From Lachnospiraceae bacterium (GTDB lineage: Bacteria; Bacillota; Clostridia; Lachnospirales; Lachnospiraceae), in contig JAKSRP010000015.1 in assembly GCA_024403555.1 (NCBI GenBank), positions 1-32,418 on the forward strand: a stretch of DNA of 32,418 nt, read 5' to 3'. Positions 15,111 through 22,209 of this stretch are shown piece by piece. The number at the start of each line of letters is the position of its first letter. Within the stretch, counting starts at the first letter, position 1. The notes under the pieces are model-generated. The model was not told the DNA's origin. It saw only the letters and a program-made list of their open reading frames with translations, and did no database searches. A program made the translations under genes and the position numbers.

Positions 15111-17282
15111 GTGAAGAAAAGACGTAATAAAAAAGATATGTATGATAGAAGAAAAAAAATCGTCCTTGATGTGATCATGGATGATGCATATAAACCATTA
15201 AAACTTCGTGAGTTTGCCTATCTCTTTCAGGTTTCCGGTAAGGAACGTGAAGAATTAGGACAGATTTTAAATGAATTAGTTGCGGAAGGAAAGATATCCG
15301 TAAATAACCGTGGAAAATATAAGAAGCCGGAAGAGTTAGTGCTTACTGGAACCTTTGAAAGCACTCAGAGAGGCTTTGGATTCGTAACTGTAGAGGGAGA
15401 ACCAGATGATTATTTCATTCCGGGAGACCAGACTTTAGATGCGATGCACCTTGATACTGTTCTTATGCAGGTGACCAACAAAGTTGCATCGAATGGCCGC
15501 CGAAAAGAAGGCAAGATCATCAAGGTTGTCAAACGAGGGATGGATCAGATTGTTGGTACCTTCCAGAAAAACAAGACCTTTGGCTTTGTAGTGCCAGATA
15601 ATCAGAAATTTGGAAAAGATATCTTTCTGCCTGGTCCGGAATGTAGAAATTTAGTGGATGGACACAAAGTGGTTGTGAAAATTGTAGATTTTGGTGGAAA
15701 AGGCAAGAAGCCAGAAGGCAAGGTTGTGGAAATCTTAGGCCATACCAATGATCCACGAGTGGATATTTTATCTGTCGTGAAGTCCTACGATGTGCCTGTG
15801 GAATTTCCGAGAGAGGTTATGAATCAGGTGAAAAATATTGGGGATGAGATTGACCCGGCAGAGATTCCTGGTCGCCTTGATCTTCGTGACTGGATGACGG
15901 TTACGATTGATGGTGAGGATGCGAAGGACCTTGATGATGCCATTACGCTCACAAAAAATGAGGATGGTTATCAGCTTGGTGTTCATATCGCGGATGTAAG
16001 TCATTATGTGACCGAAGGATCCCCACTTGATCAGGAAGCGTTAAAGCGTGGCACAAGCATTTACCTTATTGACAGGGTAATTCCGATGCTTCCACATAAG
16101 CTTAGCAATGGCATTTGCTCCTTAAATGCGGGCACAGACCGTCTCGCACTCAGTTGCATCATGGACATCGATTTTGAAGGCAAGATTGTTGGTCATAAGA
16201 TTGCGGAAACCGTTCTTCGCGTGGATGAGCGTATGAACTACTCCGATGTGGCAAAAATCGTGGATGCAAATGATCCTGCGCTGTGTGAACGTTACGAAAA
16301 GCAGGTTCCAATGTTCTTCCTGATGAAAGAACTTTCTGGAATCTTAAGAAAACGTCGCCACGAGCGTGGTTCCATTGATTTTGATTTTCCGGAATCCAAG
16401 CTTGTTTTGGATGAAGATGGTCGTCCGGTTGACATTTTCCCATATGACCGCAACTGCGCGACAAAATTTATTGAGGATTTTATGTTGGCGGCAAATGAAA
16501 CCATCGCAGAGGATTACTTCTGGCAGGAACTTCCATTTGTATACCGTACACACGAAAGTCCGGATCCGGAAAAAATTCAGAAATTAGCGTCCTTTATCCA
16601 GAATATGGGATATTTTATGAAGAATATGGCTAGGGAGAATATTCATCCAAAGGAAATTCAGAAGTTACTTGGTAAGATTGAAGGAACACCGGAAGAAGCA
16701 ATGATTTCAAGACTTGCTCTTCGTTCTATGAAGCAGGCAAAATATACAACCGAAAATATTGGACATTTTGGTCTTTCTGCAAGCTATTATTGTCATTTTA
16801 CATCTCCAATCCGTCGTTATCCGGATTTACAGATTCATCGAATCATCAAGGAAAATCTCCATGGTAAGTTAGATCGTAAACGAATTGGGCATTATGACAA
16901 GATTCTTGGAAGTGTGGCGGATTCTTCTAGCAAGACTGAACGTCGTGCGGAAGAGATGGAGCGCGAAGTCATCAAGATGAAAAAAGTGGAATACATGGAA
17001 CAGCACATTGGCGAAAGCTTTGTTGGTGTGATCTCCGGGCTTACGACCTGGGGCATCTATGTGGAACTGCCAAATACCATCGAAGGCATGATTCGTGTTG
17101 CAGATATGTGGGATGACTATTATAATTATGATGAAGCGCATTATCAGATGATTGGTCAGGAAACAGGCAGAGTATTTGAGCTTGGTATGGCTGTTCCGGT
17201 TAAGGTTGTTAAGACGGATAAGCTTCTTCGTACCATCGACTTTGTATTAGATGAAGAAGACGAAGAGTGGGAAATCTGGTAG
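15111..17282 (+). CDS. rnr: Ribonuclease R
   Basis: A processive 3'-to-5' exoribonuclease of the RNase II/R family, 723 residues, degrading structured RNA and, with SmpB-tmRNA, defective mRNA. Order seen: an N-terminal helix-turn-helix-like region (about 1-65), cold-shock/OB domains (LTGTFESTQRGFGFV and VGTFQKNKTFGFVVPD), the RNB catalytic domain with the acidic cluster DGEDAKDLDDAI (about 265-277) and HIADVSHYV, and a C-terminal S1 domain (SFVGVISGLTTWGIYVELPN). The basic C-terminal tail of the E. coli enzyme is absent, as in many Firmicutes. GTG 15111 is chosen because AAGGGGG at 15096-15102 is optimally placed. The next ATG (15138) has no such site. Confidence 0.95.
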   Translation: MKKRRNKKDMYDRRKKIVLDVIMDDAYKPLKLREFAYLFQVSGKEREELGQILNELVAEGKISVNNRGKYKKPEELVLTGTFESTQRGFGFVTVEGEPDDYFIPGDQTLDAMHLDTVLMQVTNKVASNGRRKEGKIIKVVKRGMDQIVGTFQKNKTFGFVVPDNQKFGKDIFLPGPECRNLVDGHKVVVKIVDFGGKGKKPEGKVVEILGHTNDPRVDILSVVKSYDVPVEFPREVMNQVKNIGDEIDPAEIPGRLDLRDWMTVTIDGEDAKDLDDAITLTKNEDGYQLGVHIADVSHYVTEGSPLDQEALKRGTSIYLIDRVIPMLPHKLSNGICSLNAGTDRLALSCIMDIDFEGKIVGHKIAETVLRVDERMNYSDVAKIVDANDPALCERYEKQVPMFFLMKELSGILRKRRHERGSIDFDFPESKLVLDEDGRPVDIFPYDRNCATKFIEDFMLAANETIAEDYFWQELPFVYRTHESPDPEKIQKLASFIQNMGYFMKNMARENIHPKEIQKLLGKIEGTPEEAMISRLALRSMKQAKYTTENIGHFGLSASYYCHFTSPIRRYPDLQIHRIIKENLHGKLDRKRIGHYDKILGSVADSSSKTERRAEEMEREVIKMKKVEYMEQHIGESFVGVISGLTTWGIYVELPNTIEGMIRVADMWDDYYNYDEAHYQMIGQETGRVFELGMAVPVKVVKTDKLLRTIDFVLDEEDEEWEIW

Positions 17283-17352
17283 GAGCATTTGCACCTATCA
17301 GCGTTTTGGATGAGAATGTGCTTTTAGCATAAAGTAGTGAGGTTATATAGTT

Positions 17353-17826
17353 ATGGCAAAACAAAAAGGTATGAAACTGATCGCCAACAACAAAAAGGCG
17401 CGTCATGATTATTTTATAGAAGAAACTTATGAGGCAGGGATTGCACTTCATGGAACAGAGGTGAAGTCTCTCCGCCTTGGACAGTGCAGCATTAAGGAAA
17501 GCTTTATCAGCATTGATAAGGGGGAAATCTTTATCCACCGCATGCATATCAATCCATACGAAAAGGGAAATATCTTCAATAAAGATCCTCTTCGTGTGAA
17601 AAAGCTTTTGATGCACAAACAGGAGATTTATCGTCTCGATGCCAAAGCACAGATCAAGGGGTATACCATCGTTCCACTTCGTGTTTATTTTAAGGATAGC
17701 TTAGTGAAAGTGGAAATTGGTCTTGCAAAAGGTAAGAAATTATACGATAAACGTCAGGATATCGCAGCACGTGATGCAAAACGTGATGTGGATCGTGCCA
17801 TCAAGGCAAGCAGAAATCAGTATTAA
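17353..17826 (+). CDS. smpB: SsrA-binding protein SmpB
   Basis: A 157-residue RNA-binding protein that carries tmRNA to stalled ribosomes. Characteristic segments are [40 protein letters not shown] and [20 protein letters not shown], with the basic C-terminal tail [18 protein letters not shown] that enters the mRNA channel. It lies 70 bases after rnr and about 100 bases before the tmRNA gene, so all three parts of the trans-translation and decay pathway are together. The ribosome binding site is modest (GTGAGGT, about ten bases upstream). Confidence 0.97.
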   Translation: MAKQKGMKLIANNKKARHDYFIEETYEAGIALHGTEVKSLRLGQCSIKESFISIDKGEIFIHRMHINPYEKGNIFNKDPLRVKKLLMHKQEIYRLDAKAQIKGYTIVPLRVYFKDSLVKVEIGLAKGKKLYDKRQDIAARDAKRDVDRAIKASRNQY

Positions 17827-17845
17827 AAAATTTTGGGGATTACCC

Positions 17846-17873
17846 TTGACTTATTTCTTATACTGTGTAATAA
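17846..17873 (+). promoter_or_regulatory. Candidate promoter for ssrA (tmRNA)
   Basis: TTGACT (17846-17851) with TAATAA (17868-17873) at 16-base spacing, located between smpB and tmRNA. The transcript would start about 40 bases before the mature 5' end, consistent with RNase P processing. Confidence 0.5.
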
Positions 17874-17922
17874 ATAGTATTGCTAATGAATCTGCATTCC
17901 AGATCATCAACCCTTATTACCC

Positions 17923-18264
17923 GGGCTTGTACTGGTTTCGACGGGGGTCTAGAAGGTCGGATAGCCATTCGAAGGGGCCACGTTACGGCACAAACTTAAA
18001 TATAAACGCAGATAATAATTTAGCGTACGCAGCTTAATTTAGCTGTTATCGGCTCCGCATGACCTACAATGCGGAATCCCGGTATCAAATGACGTAGGAA
18101 ACGCACCTGATCAAGCTTTGTGTCAGGTGGCAGATTGATGAAGCTACTGAGGTAGAAAGCCTGTTCGTGGGCGTGCTGCCGAGGGAATGACAAAACGCGA
18201 ACTGTAATGGGAGAAGTCCGGTTGGAAAGGTTTTCGGACGCGGGTTCGATTCCCGCCAGGTCCA
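17923..18264 (+). ncRNA. ssrA: Transfer-messenger RNA (tmRNA)
   Basis: One-piece tmRNA of about 342 bases. The 5' strand GGGCTTG (17923-17929) pairs with CAGGTCC (18257-18263) to form a seven-pair acceptor stem that includes the G3·U alanine identity pair. The conserved ACTGGTTTCGACGGGGG follows the 5' strand. A T-arm with stem GCGGG/CCCGC and loop TTCGATT is at 18240-18256, and A18264 is the discriminator base. CCA is not encoded, so it must be added after transcription. The internal frame at 18008-18037 encodes the degradation tag. It sits directly after smpB and before a terminator. The stretch 17827-18402 without protein genes is thus filled by tmRNA and its signals. Confidence 0.96.
18008..18037 (+). 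other. tmRNA proteolysis-tag reading frame (ADNNLAYAA, stop TAA)
   Basis: GCA at 18008-18010 is the likely resume codon, followed by eight codons and TAA at 18035-18037. The encoded peptide ADNNLAYAA ends in the AA needed for protease recognition and closely matches clostridial tags of the ADDNFAIAA type. The exact resume codon is inferred from this similarity. Confidence 0.85.
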
Positions 18265-18266
18265 TG

Positions 18267-18301
18267 AAGGTGTCTGTATCTGTTGATGCAGGCACCTTTT
18301 T
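18267..18301 (+). terminator. Rho-independent terminator after tmRNA
   Basis: A ten-pair stem (18267-18276, AAGGTGTCTG, with 18289-18298) including one G·T pair, a 12-base loop, and a five-T run at 18297-18301. Confidence 0.88.
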
Positions 18302-18341
18302 GAGTATATAGATACTTTTTAAATTTTTAATATTTTTTTCA

Positions 18342-18370
18342 TTGAAATAAAAAGTTCGAAGTGTTATAGT
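18342..18370 (+). promoter_or_regulatory. Promoter for the membrane zinc-ribbon gene
   Basis: TTGAAA (18342-18347) and TATAGT (18365-18370) with an exact 17-base spacer, about 33 bases upstream of the start codon. Confidence 0.65.
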
Positions 18371-18402
18371 TCATATAGAATAAAGAGGAAGGTTATGTAA
18401 AG

Positions 18403-18843
18403 ATGTTACAGCAATTTCGAAATAAACTGGCGAATTTTATGCGTGGCAGATATGGGATGGATACATTTGGCAGATTCCTGAATGGAAGTTTATTTGTCAT
18501 TATAATCGTCAATCTGTTTGCAAGAAGCCGCATTCTGGATTTGTTATTCTGGATTGTCCTTATTTTTGGTTATAGCAGAATTCTTTCCAGAAACTATGCA
18601 AGGTGCCAGCGCCAGAACCAGTGGTTTTTACGTAATACGGTAGGAATCCGCAGCAGAATCTTTCATTTGAGACAGAAGCTTTTAGGACAGGCAATTGCTA
18701 GAGCCGCTTATCAGGAGCGAAACAAGGGTTTTCACATCTACAAATGTAAAAAATGCGGACAGAAGATTCGTATTCCGAAGGGCAAAGGTAAGATTTTGAT
18801 TACTTGTCCAAAATGCGGTTTTGAGTTCAAAAAACGAAGCTAA
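18403..18843 (+). CDS. Membrane protein with a C-terminal zinc ribbon, function unknown
   Basis: A 146-residue protein with two predicted membrane segments (about 26-40 and 43-60) joined by a very short loop, then a basic linker and a zinc ribbon with C115-KK-C118 and C135-PK-C138. The N- and C-termini are expected on the same side, probably cytoplasmic given the many arginines and lysines. I recognise the layout from Lachnospiraceae hypothetical proteins but know no function. RNA or DNA binding near the membrane would be speculation. GAGGAAGG lies about ten bases before ATG 18403. It has its own promoter and precedes a second zinc-ribbon gene. Confidence 0.8.
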   Translation: MLQQFRNKLANFMRGRYGMDTFGRFLNGSLFVIIIVNLFARSRILDLLFWIVLIFGYSRILSRNYARCQRQNQWFLRNTVGIRSRIFHLRQKLLGQAIARAAYQERNKGFHIYKCKKCGQKIRIPKGKGKILITCPKCGFEFKKRS

Positions 18844-18856
18844 TTAAGACAGAATA

Positions 18857-18865
18857 TGGTACAAT
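18857..18865 (+). promoter_or_regulatory. Extended -10 promoter for the coiled-coil zinc-ribbon gene
   Basis: TGG-TACAAT (TG 18857-18858, TACAAT 18860-18865) with no convincing -35. It lies between the two zinc-ribbon genes and would give a leader of about 70 bases. Confidence 0.45.
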
Positions 18866-18944
18866 AGAAGCAACTAGAGAAGGTATATTATAAAATATTA
18901 ATAGGAATTTTTAGAACATTTAGAACACAGAAAGGATGATACAT

Positions 18945-19382
18945 ATGGCATTTTTTGATAACATTGCAAAAAATCTGACTACAATGGGAAAACAGGCATC
19001 TGACAAAGCAAAGGAAGTAGCAACTATTACAAAATTATCTACAGACATTCGCAGAGAAGAACAGAAGATTCAGGATGTGTATGCATCCATTGGCAAACGT
19101 GTATATGAAGCAACAAAAGAACTTCCATCTGCAGAAAATGTGGATGATTTTAATGCAATCGAAGACGCATTATTAAAGATTGAAAAGCTTCAGAATGAAT
19201 TATCTCTGGTAAGAGGCAAAAAGGAATGTCCGAACTGCGGAGAGATGGTAGCAGCAGACAGCAAATTCTGTAATAGCTGTGGGGAAGAGATTCCAGAAGA
19301 GGCAGAAACTGAAGATGATAATTCAGAAGAATCAACAGAACCAGCAGAAGATGTGGTTGATCCAGTTGAAGTAGAAGAATAA
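18945..19382 (+). CDS. Soluble zinc-ribbon protein with coiled coil and acidic tail, function unknown
   Basis: A 145-residue cytoplasmic protein. Residues 1-90 are helical and heptad-like (SDKAKEVATITKLSTDIRRE, then LLKIEKLQNELSLVRG). They are followed by a zinc ribbon C95-PN-C98 and C109-NS-C112 (ECPNCGEMVAADSKFCNSCG), and the last 30 residues are strongly acidic. The CPxCG...FCxxCG form is the common bacterial zinc-ribbon seen at protein ends. The helical part resembles stress- or envelope-associated small proteins, but no function can be assigned. AAAGGA at 18931-18936 fixes ATG 18945. The in-frame ATG at 18936 overlaps that site and is rejected. A terminator follows, so this is a separate transcription unit from the peptidase cassette. 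Confidence 0.8.
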   Translation: MAFFDNIAKNLTTMGKQASDKAKEVATITKLSTDIRREEQKIQDVYASIGKRVYEATKELPSAENVDDFNAIEDALLKIEKLQNELSLVRGKKECPNCGEMVAADSKFCNSCGEEIPEEAETEDDNSEESTEPAEDVVDPVEVEE

Positions 19383-19415
19383 TAAAGAATAAAAAATAAA
19401 GAAAAGACAGAAATT

Positions 19416-19459
19416 AAGACTGATGTACTAGATTTAAGTTAGTACTTCAGTCTTTTTTT
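19416..19459 (+). terminator. Rho-independent terminator after the coiled-coil zinc-ribbon gene
   Basis: A 15-bp stem (19416-19430, starting AAGACTGATG, with 19440-19454) with a single mismatch and a 9-base loop, followed by a seven-T run (19453-19459). Confidence 0.92.
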
Positions 19460-19567
19460 GTTCCATTTTTTGCTACTCCTTTCCCCACACACAGAAGAAA
19501 TCCAAAATTCCAAACCCTCAAAAAAGTTGTTGTATGATAGAAAAAAATAACAAAAGGGGGTTATGAG

Positions 19568-19963
19568 ATGATCATAATGATACTACTAGGAATTGCAGCA
19601 GTGGTAGATTTGAAGACGAGAAGAATTCCACTAGCCTGCAATCTGGGAATCTCAATGATGTGGTTTGTCCATAAACAATGGAATGATTTGTTTTTGGCAT
19701 TTGGTATTATGGGAGGCTTTTATTTGTGCCGATTGCTGTTACGGGGAGGTGTCGGCATGGGAGACGTGTTTTTGACGGGAGCAATATTTGCAGGAGCAGG
19801 AGCGAAAGAAGCAGCGATGGGGCTGATGGCAGGATTAATGCTTTTTATGGGCGCAGGGATTGGAGCTCTTATTTTAGGGAAGGGCAGAAATTATACATTT
19901 CCATTTGCACCATTCTTATTTGCGGGATATGTGATGATGATTATTATGAAAGGGGTATCTTAA
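19568..19963 (+). CDS. Minimal A24 prepilin peptidase (TadV/CpaA-like)
   Basis: A 131-residue polytopic membrane aspartyl protease that should cleave the leader of type IV pilin-like or Flp pre-pilins on the cytoplasmic face. The catalytic aspartates are visible: D14 in DLKTRRIP and D66 in GVGMGDVFL. The late PFAPFLFAGY block is also typical. It lacks the N-terminal cytoplasmic methylase domain of PilD, so it belongs to the short form used by Tad/Flp systems and some Gram-positives. AAAAGGGGG (19552-19560) precedes ATG 19568. Its TAA overlaps the start of the phosphatase gene (TAATG). No pilin, ATPase or secretin gene is in the window, so its substrates must be elsewhere. Confidence 0.88.
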   Translation: MIIMILLGIAAVVDLKTRRIPLACNLGISMMWFVHKQWNDLFLAFGIMGGFYLCRLLLRGGVGMGDVFLTGAIFAGAGAKEAAMGLMAGLMLFMGAGIGALILGKGRNYTFPFAPFLFAGYVMMIIMKGVS

Positions 19964-20685
19964 TGAAAGTAAAAAGACAGAAAATGACGAATCCAGGTTG
20001 TGGCGGCAGAGAAAATCAGGATTATATCTGGTGTAAGTATAATACGTATCAGGGGAAACTGATCATACTTGCTGCAGTGTGCGATGGTGTGGGAGGCGAA
20101 CCAGGCGGACAATATGCAAGCAAACGTTTAATCGACTACCTTGTGGGCGGATTCTGGTCTCATTTGAATCAATATGAGGAAGAAGGATTAAGTGGAAGTC
20201 AATTATTTGAAAAACTGACGCATGTTTTATGTTATTCCAATGAACAATTATACGAAAAAGGAGTCAAAGAGAGAAAAAAATCCGGTACTACGGCAAGCAT
20301 TTTCTTTCTGATTGACAAAAAATATTATCTGTTAAATGTTGGTGACAGCCGTATTTACTGGAAATGCGGTGGCAGGATGTATCGAACCAAAGATCAGACC
20401 CTCTATGAAGAGAAAAAACGAATGAATAAAGTTCCAAAAGAAGATGATGCTCATATTCTTATGCAAAGTGTCGGAAGTCAGAAAAGTCTGCAGCCGGATT
20501 ATTATTCTGGTGTGCTCACGCAACCAACGTCATTTATGCTTATGACAGATGGAGCTTACCGACCATTTGATCAAAAAGAGATTTATCGATACTGTTGCAG
20601 CGGGGATCTGGCCCATCTGAGAAGAATCGCATTAAAAAGAAAGGAACAGGACAATCTTTCCTGCATCTGGCTGCAGATTTCCTAA
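19963..20685 (+). CDS. PP2C-family serine/threonine phosphatase
   Basis: A 240-residue soluble metal-dependent phosphatase. PP2C motifs in order: ENQD (D20), AAVCDGVGGEPGGQYAS (D41), SGTTAS (108-112), LLNVGDSRIYW (124-133), KDQT, FMLMTDGAY (D196) and QDNLSCIWL (D230). All metal-binding aspartates are present, so it should be active. The start at 19963 overlaps the peptidase stop codon in TAATG and is preceded by AAAGGGG, indicating translational coupling. The frame is open well upstream, but that part overlaps the peptidase gene and has no start signal. The kinase-like gene follows 16 bases later. The pair probably acts on the same phosphoprotein(s), by analogy with other bacterial kinase/PP2C pairs. 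Confidence 0.92.
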   Translation: MKVKRQKMTNPGCGGRENQDYIWCKYNTYQGKLIILAAVCDGVGGEPGGQYASKRLIDYLVGGFWSHLNQYEEEGLSGSQLFEKLTHVLCYSNEQLYEKGVKERKKSGTTASIFFLIDKKYYLLNVGDSRIYWKCGGRMYRTKDQTLYEEKKRMNKVPKEDDAHILMQSVGSQKSLQPDYYSGVLTQPTSFMLMTDGAYRPFDQKEIYRYCCSGDLAHLRRIALKRKEQDNLSCIWLQIS

Positions 20686-20701
20686 AATAAAGAATAGAAT
20701 T

Positions 20702-21511
20702 ATGGCGAAAAATGATAAGAAAAACGTAGAACATAAGAGAACGAAAATCGGAGAAGGCTGCAGTGGGACAGTTTATCGCGAGTGGTGCGAAGAATTAGAG
20801 CGATACGTAGCCGTTAAGGTTGTGGATGAGTGTCCGGATAGAGAACTTGAATTTATGGAGGTGTTTCGTCCATTTGATGTCAGCTCTTTACTGGATTGTT
20901 TCGTCAATGAAGAAGGACAGTACGAAATCTATATGGAATATCTTTCCGGGCGCACGATGCAGGAAATTATTGAAGAAGGCACGATGGACTGGATGGAGCG
21001 GTTATATATTTTAAGAAATCTGTGCAGAAGCTTTGAAACGATCAAGAAAGCATATGAGTGGATGGTTTTTTCGGATTTGAAACCTTCGAATATTATGGTG
21101 GATATGAAAGGAGAAACGACAATCATTGATTTGGAAGATGTGGTATTAGTTGGAGACCTTGATGGGGATTGGAAGGCAACCCCTTATTATTCTGCACCGG
21201 AGATTCTTCGCGGAACCGCATATGAAGAAAGTGATTTGTATAATCTGGGGCGAACTTTTGAGCAAATGGACTGGGAGGTGCATCTGCTCTTTCGCATGCT
21301 TCTGGTTCGTGGATGCATTAAGACAAATCATTTGCAAAGAACACCGCTTCGAAAAGTGATTCATCGATTAGAACTTTACCTGGCTGGATATCGGAGCGTA
21401 AAAAAGATTTATAGAATGTTGCGAAAGACAGGGAGACATTTGATAGAAATTGTGGTTTGTATTTGTATTCTTGTTCTTGGGTATGATATAATAAAGTTTA
21501 CGTTGGGTTAG
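20702..21511 (+). CDS. Membrane-tethered serine/threonine kinase-like protein with altered HRD and DFG motifs
   Basis: A 269-residue protein with a short Hanks-type kinase fold and a C-terminal membrane anchor (about 248-267). Visible are the glycine loop (G17-EGCSG22), the ATP lysine (VAVKVV, K39), the catalytic loop FSDLKPSN with D125 and N130, the metal Asp D143 in IIDLED, and the APE motif (165-167) after PYYS. HRD is FSD and DFG is DLE, so the protein has the key Lys and Asp residues but non-canonical surroundings. It may be a divergent active kinase or a weak one. It lacks extracellular PASTA repeats, so it is not the PrkC-type cell-wall kinase. The start is preceded only by a weak RBS. 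It forms a cassette with the phosphatase and prepilin peptidase. Confidence 0.85.
   Translation: MAKNDKKNVEHKRTKIGEGCSGTVYREWCEELERYVAVKVVDECPDRELEFMEVFRPFDVSSLLDCFVNEEGQYEIYMEYLSGRTMQEIIEEGTMDWMERLYILRNLCRSFETIKKAYEWMVFSDLKPSNIMVDMKGETTIIDLEDVVLVGDLDGDWKATPYYSAPEILRGTAYEESDLYNLGRTFEQMDWEVHLLFRMLLVRGCIKTNHLQRTPLRKVIHRLELYLAGYRSVKKIYRMLRKTGRHLIEIVVCICILVLGYDIIKFTLG
21463..21492 (+). promoter_or_regulatory. Promoter inside the 3' end of the kinase-like gene
   Basis: TTGTAT (21463-21468) and TATAAT (21487-21492) at 18-base spacing, with TGA making an extended -10. It lies in codons for the membrane anchor and would drive the S1 protein-aroC-tgt-yajC genes from about 21500. Confidence 0.6.
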
Positions 21512-21560
21512 TATACCCGTGGGTTAGATTGATATTATAGAAGAACAGGAGATATTTGAA

Positions 21561-22199
21561 ATGGCAGAATTAAACAAACAGGAAGCATGGGAAAACTTAG
21601 AAGCACTTTATGAAGAAGGCGCAATTCTTGATTTAAGAGTAGAAGGAATTGTGAATGCCGGCGTAATCGTATATCCAGAAGGTATCCGTGGATTCATTCC
21701 TGTATCTCAGTTAGCAATGAGATATGTTGAAGATACAAATGTTTATTTACATAAGATGGTTCAGGCTAAAATCATTGACCTTGATGAAGCGCAGAATCGT
21801 CTTGTACTTTCCGTTCGTGAAGTAGAACAGATGAAGAGAAAAGAAGCAAGAGCTGCAAAAATTGCTTCCTTTACCGTTGGATCCGTTGTAGAAGGTAAAG
21901 TAGACAGCATCCAGAAATATGGTGCATTTATCGACTTAGGCGACAGAATCAATGGTCTTGTTCACATTTCCCAGTTTACAGAAAGAAGAATCAAAGATGC
22001 TTCTGAAGTTGTAAAAGTGGGCGATGTAATCAAAGTTCGTGTCATCAAAAATGAAGACGGAAAAATCAGCTTATCTGCAAAAGGTCTCTTAGAAGAAGCA
22101 GAACCAGTAGAAGAAAAAGAACCAGAAATGCGTGAATACAAAGAAGATGGCGAAGCAGCTACAAGCCTTGCATCTTTATTAGCTGGTATTCAGTTATAG
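21561..22199 (+). CDS. S1 RNA-binding domain protein (two S1 repeats)
   Basis: A 212-residue protein with two S1/OB domains: about 18-88 (GAILDLRVEGIVNAGVIVYP) and about 103-172 (GSVVEGKVDSIQKYGAFIDL, then INGLVHISQF). A short acidic tail follows. The second repeat is close to canonical S1; the first is more divergent. It resembles the truncated RpsA-like proteins of Firmicutes (YpfD group), which bind single-stranded RNA and may associate with ribosomes, but it is not a full S1 ribosomal protein. CAGGAG at 21546-21551 precedes ATG 21561. It is followed ten bases later by aroC. Confidence 0.88.
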   Translation: MAELNKQEAWENLEALYEEGAILDLRVEGIVNAGVIVYPEGIRGFIPVSQLAMRYVEDTNVYLHKMVQAKIIDLDEAQNRLVLSVREVEQMKRKEARAAKIASFTVGSVVEGKVDSIQKYGAFIDLGDRINGLVHISQFTERRIKDASEVVKVGDVIKVRVIKNEDGKISLSAKGLLEEAEPVEEKEPEMREYKEDGEAATSLASLLAGIQL

Positions 22200-22209
22200 G
22201 AGTTTTCTT

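Noticed and set aside
18020-18295. Minus-strand open frame antisense to tmRNA (contains DLAGIEPASE)
   Set aside because: It is the well-known spurious frame created by the antisense of tmRNA/tRNA T-arm sequence. The plus strand is clearly ssrA.
19726-19962. Upstream extension of the PP2C frame
   Set aside because: It overlaps the prepilin peptidase in another frame and has no PP2C-like sequence. The coupled ATG at 19963 with AAAGGGG explains the start.
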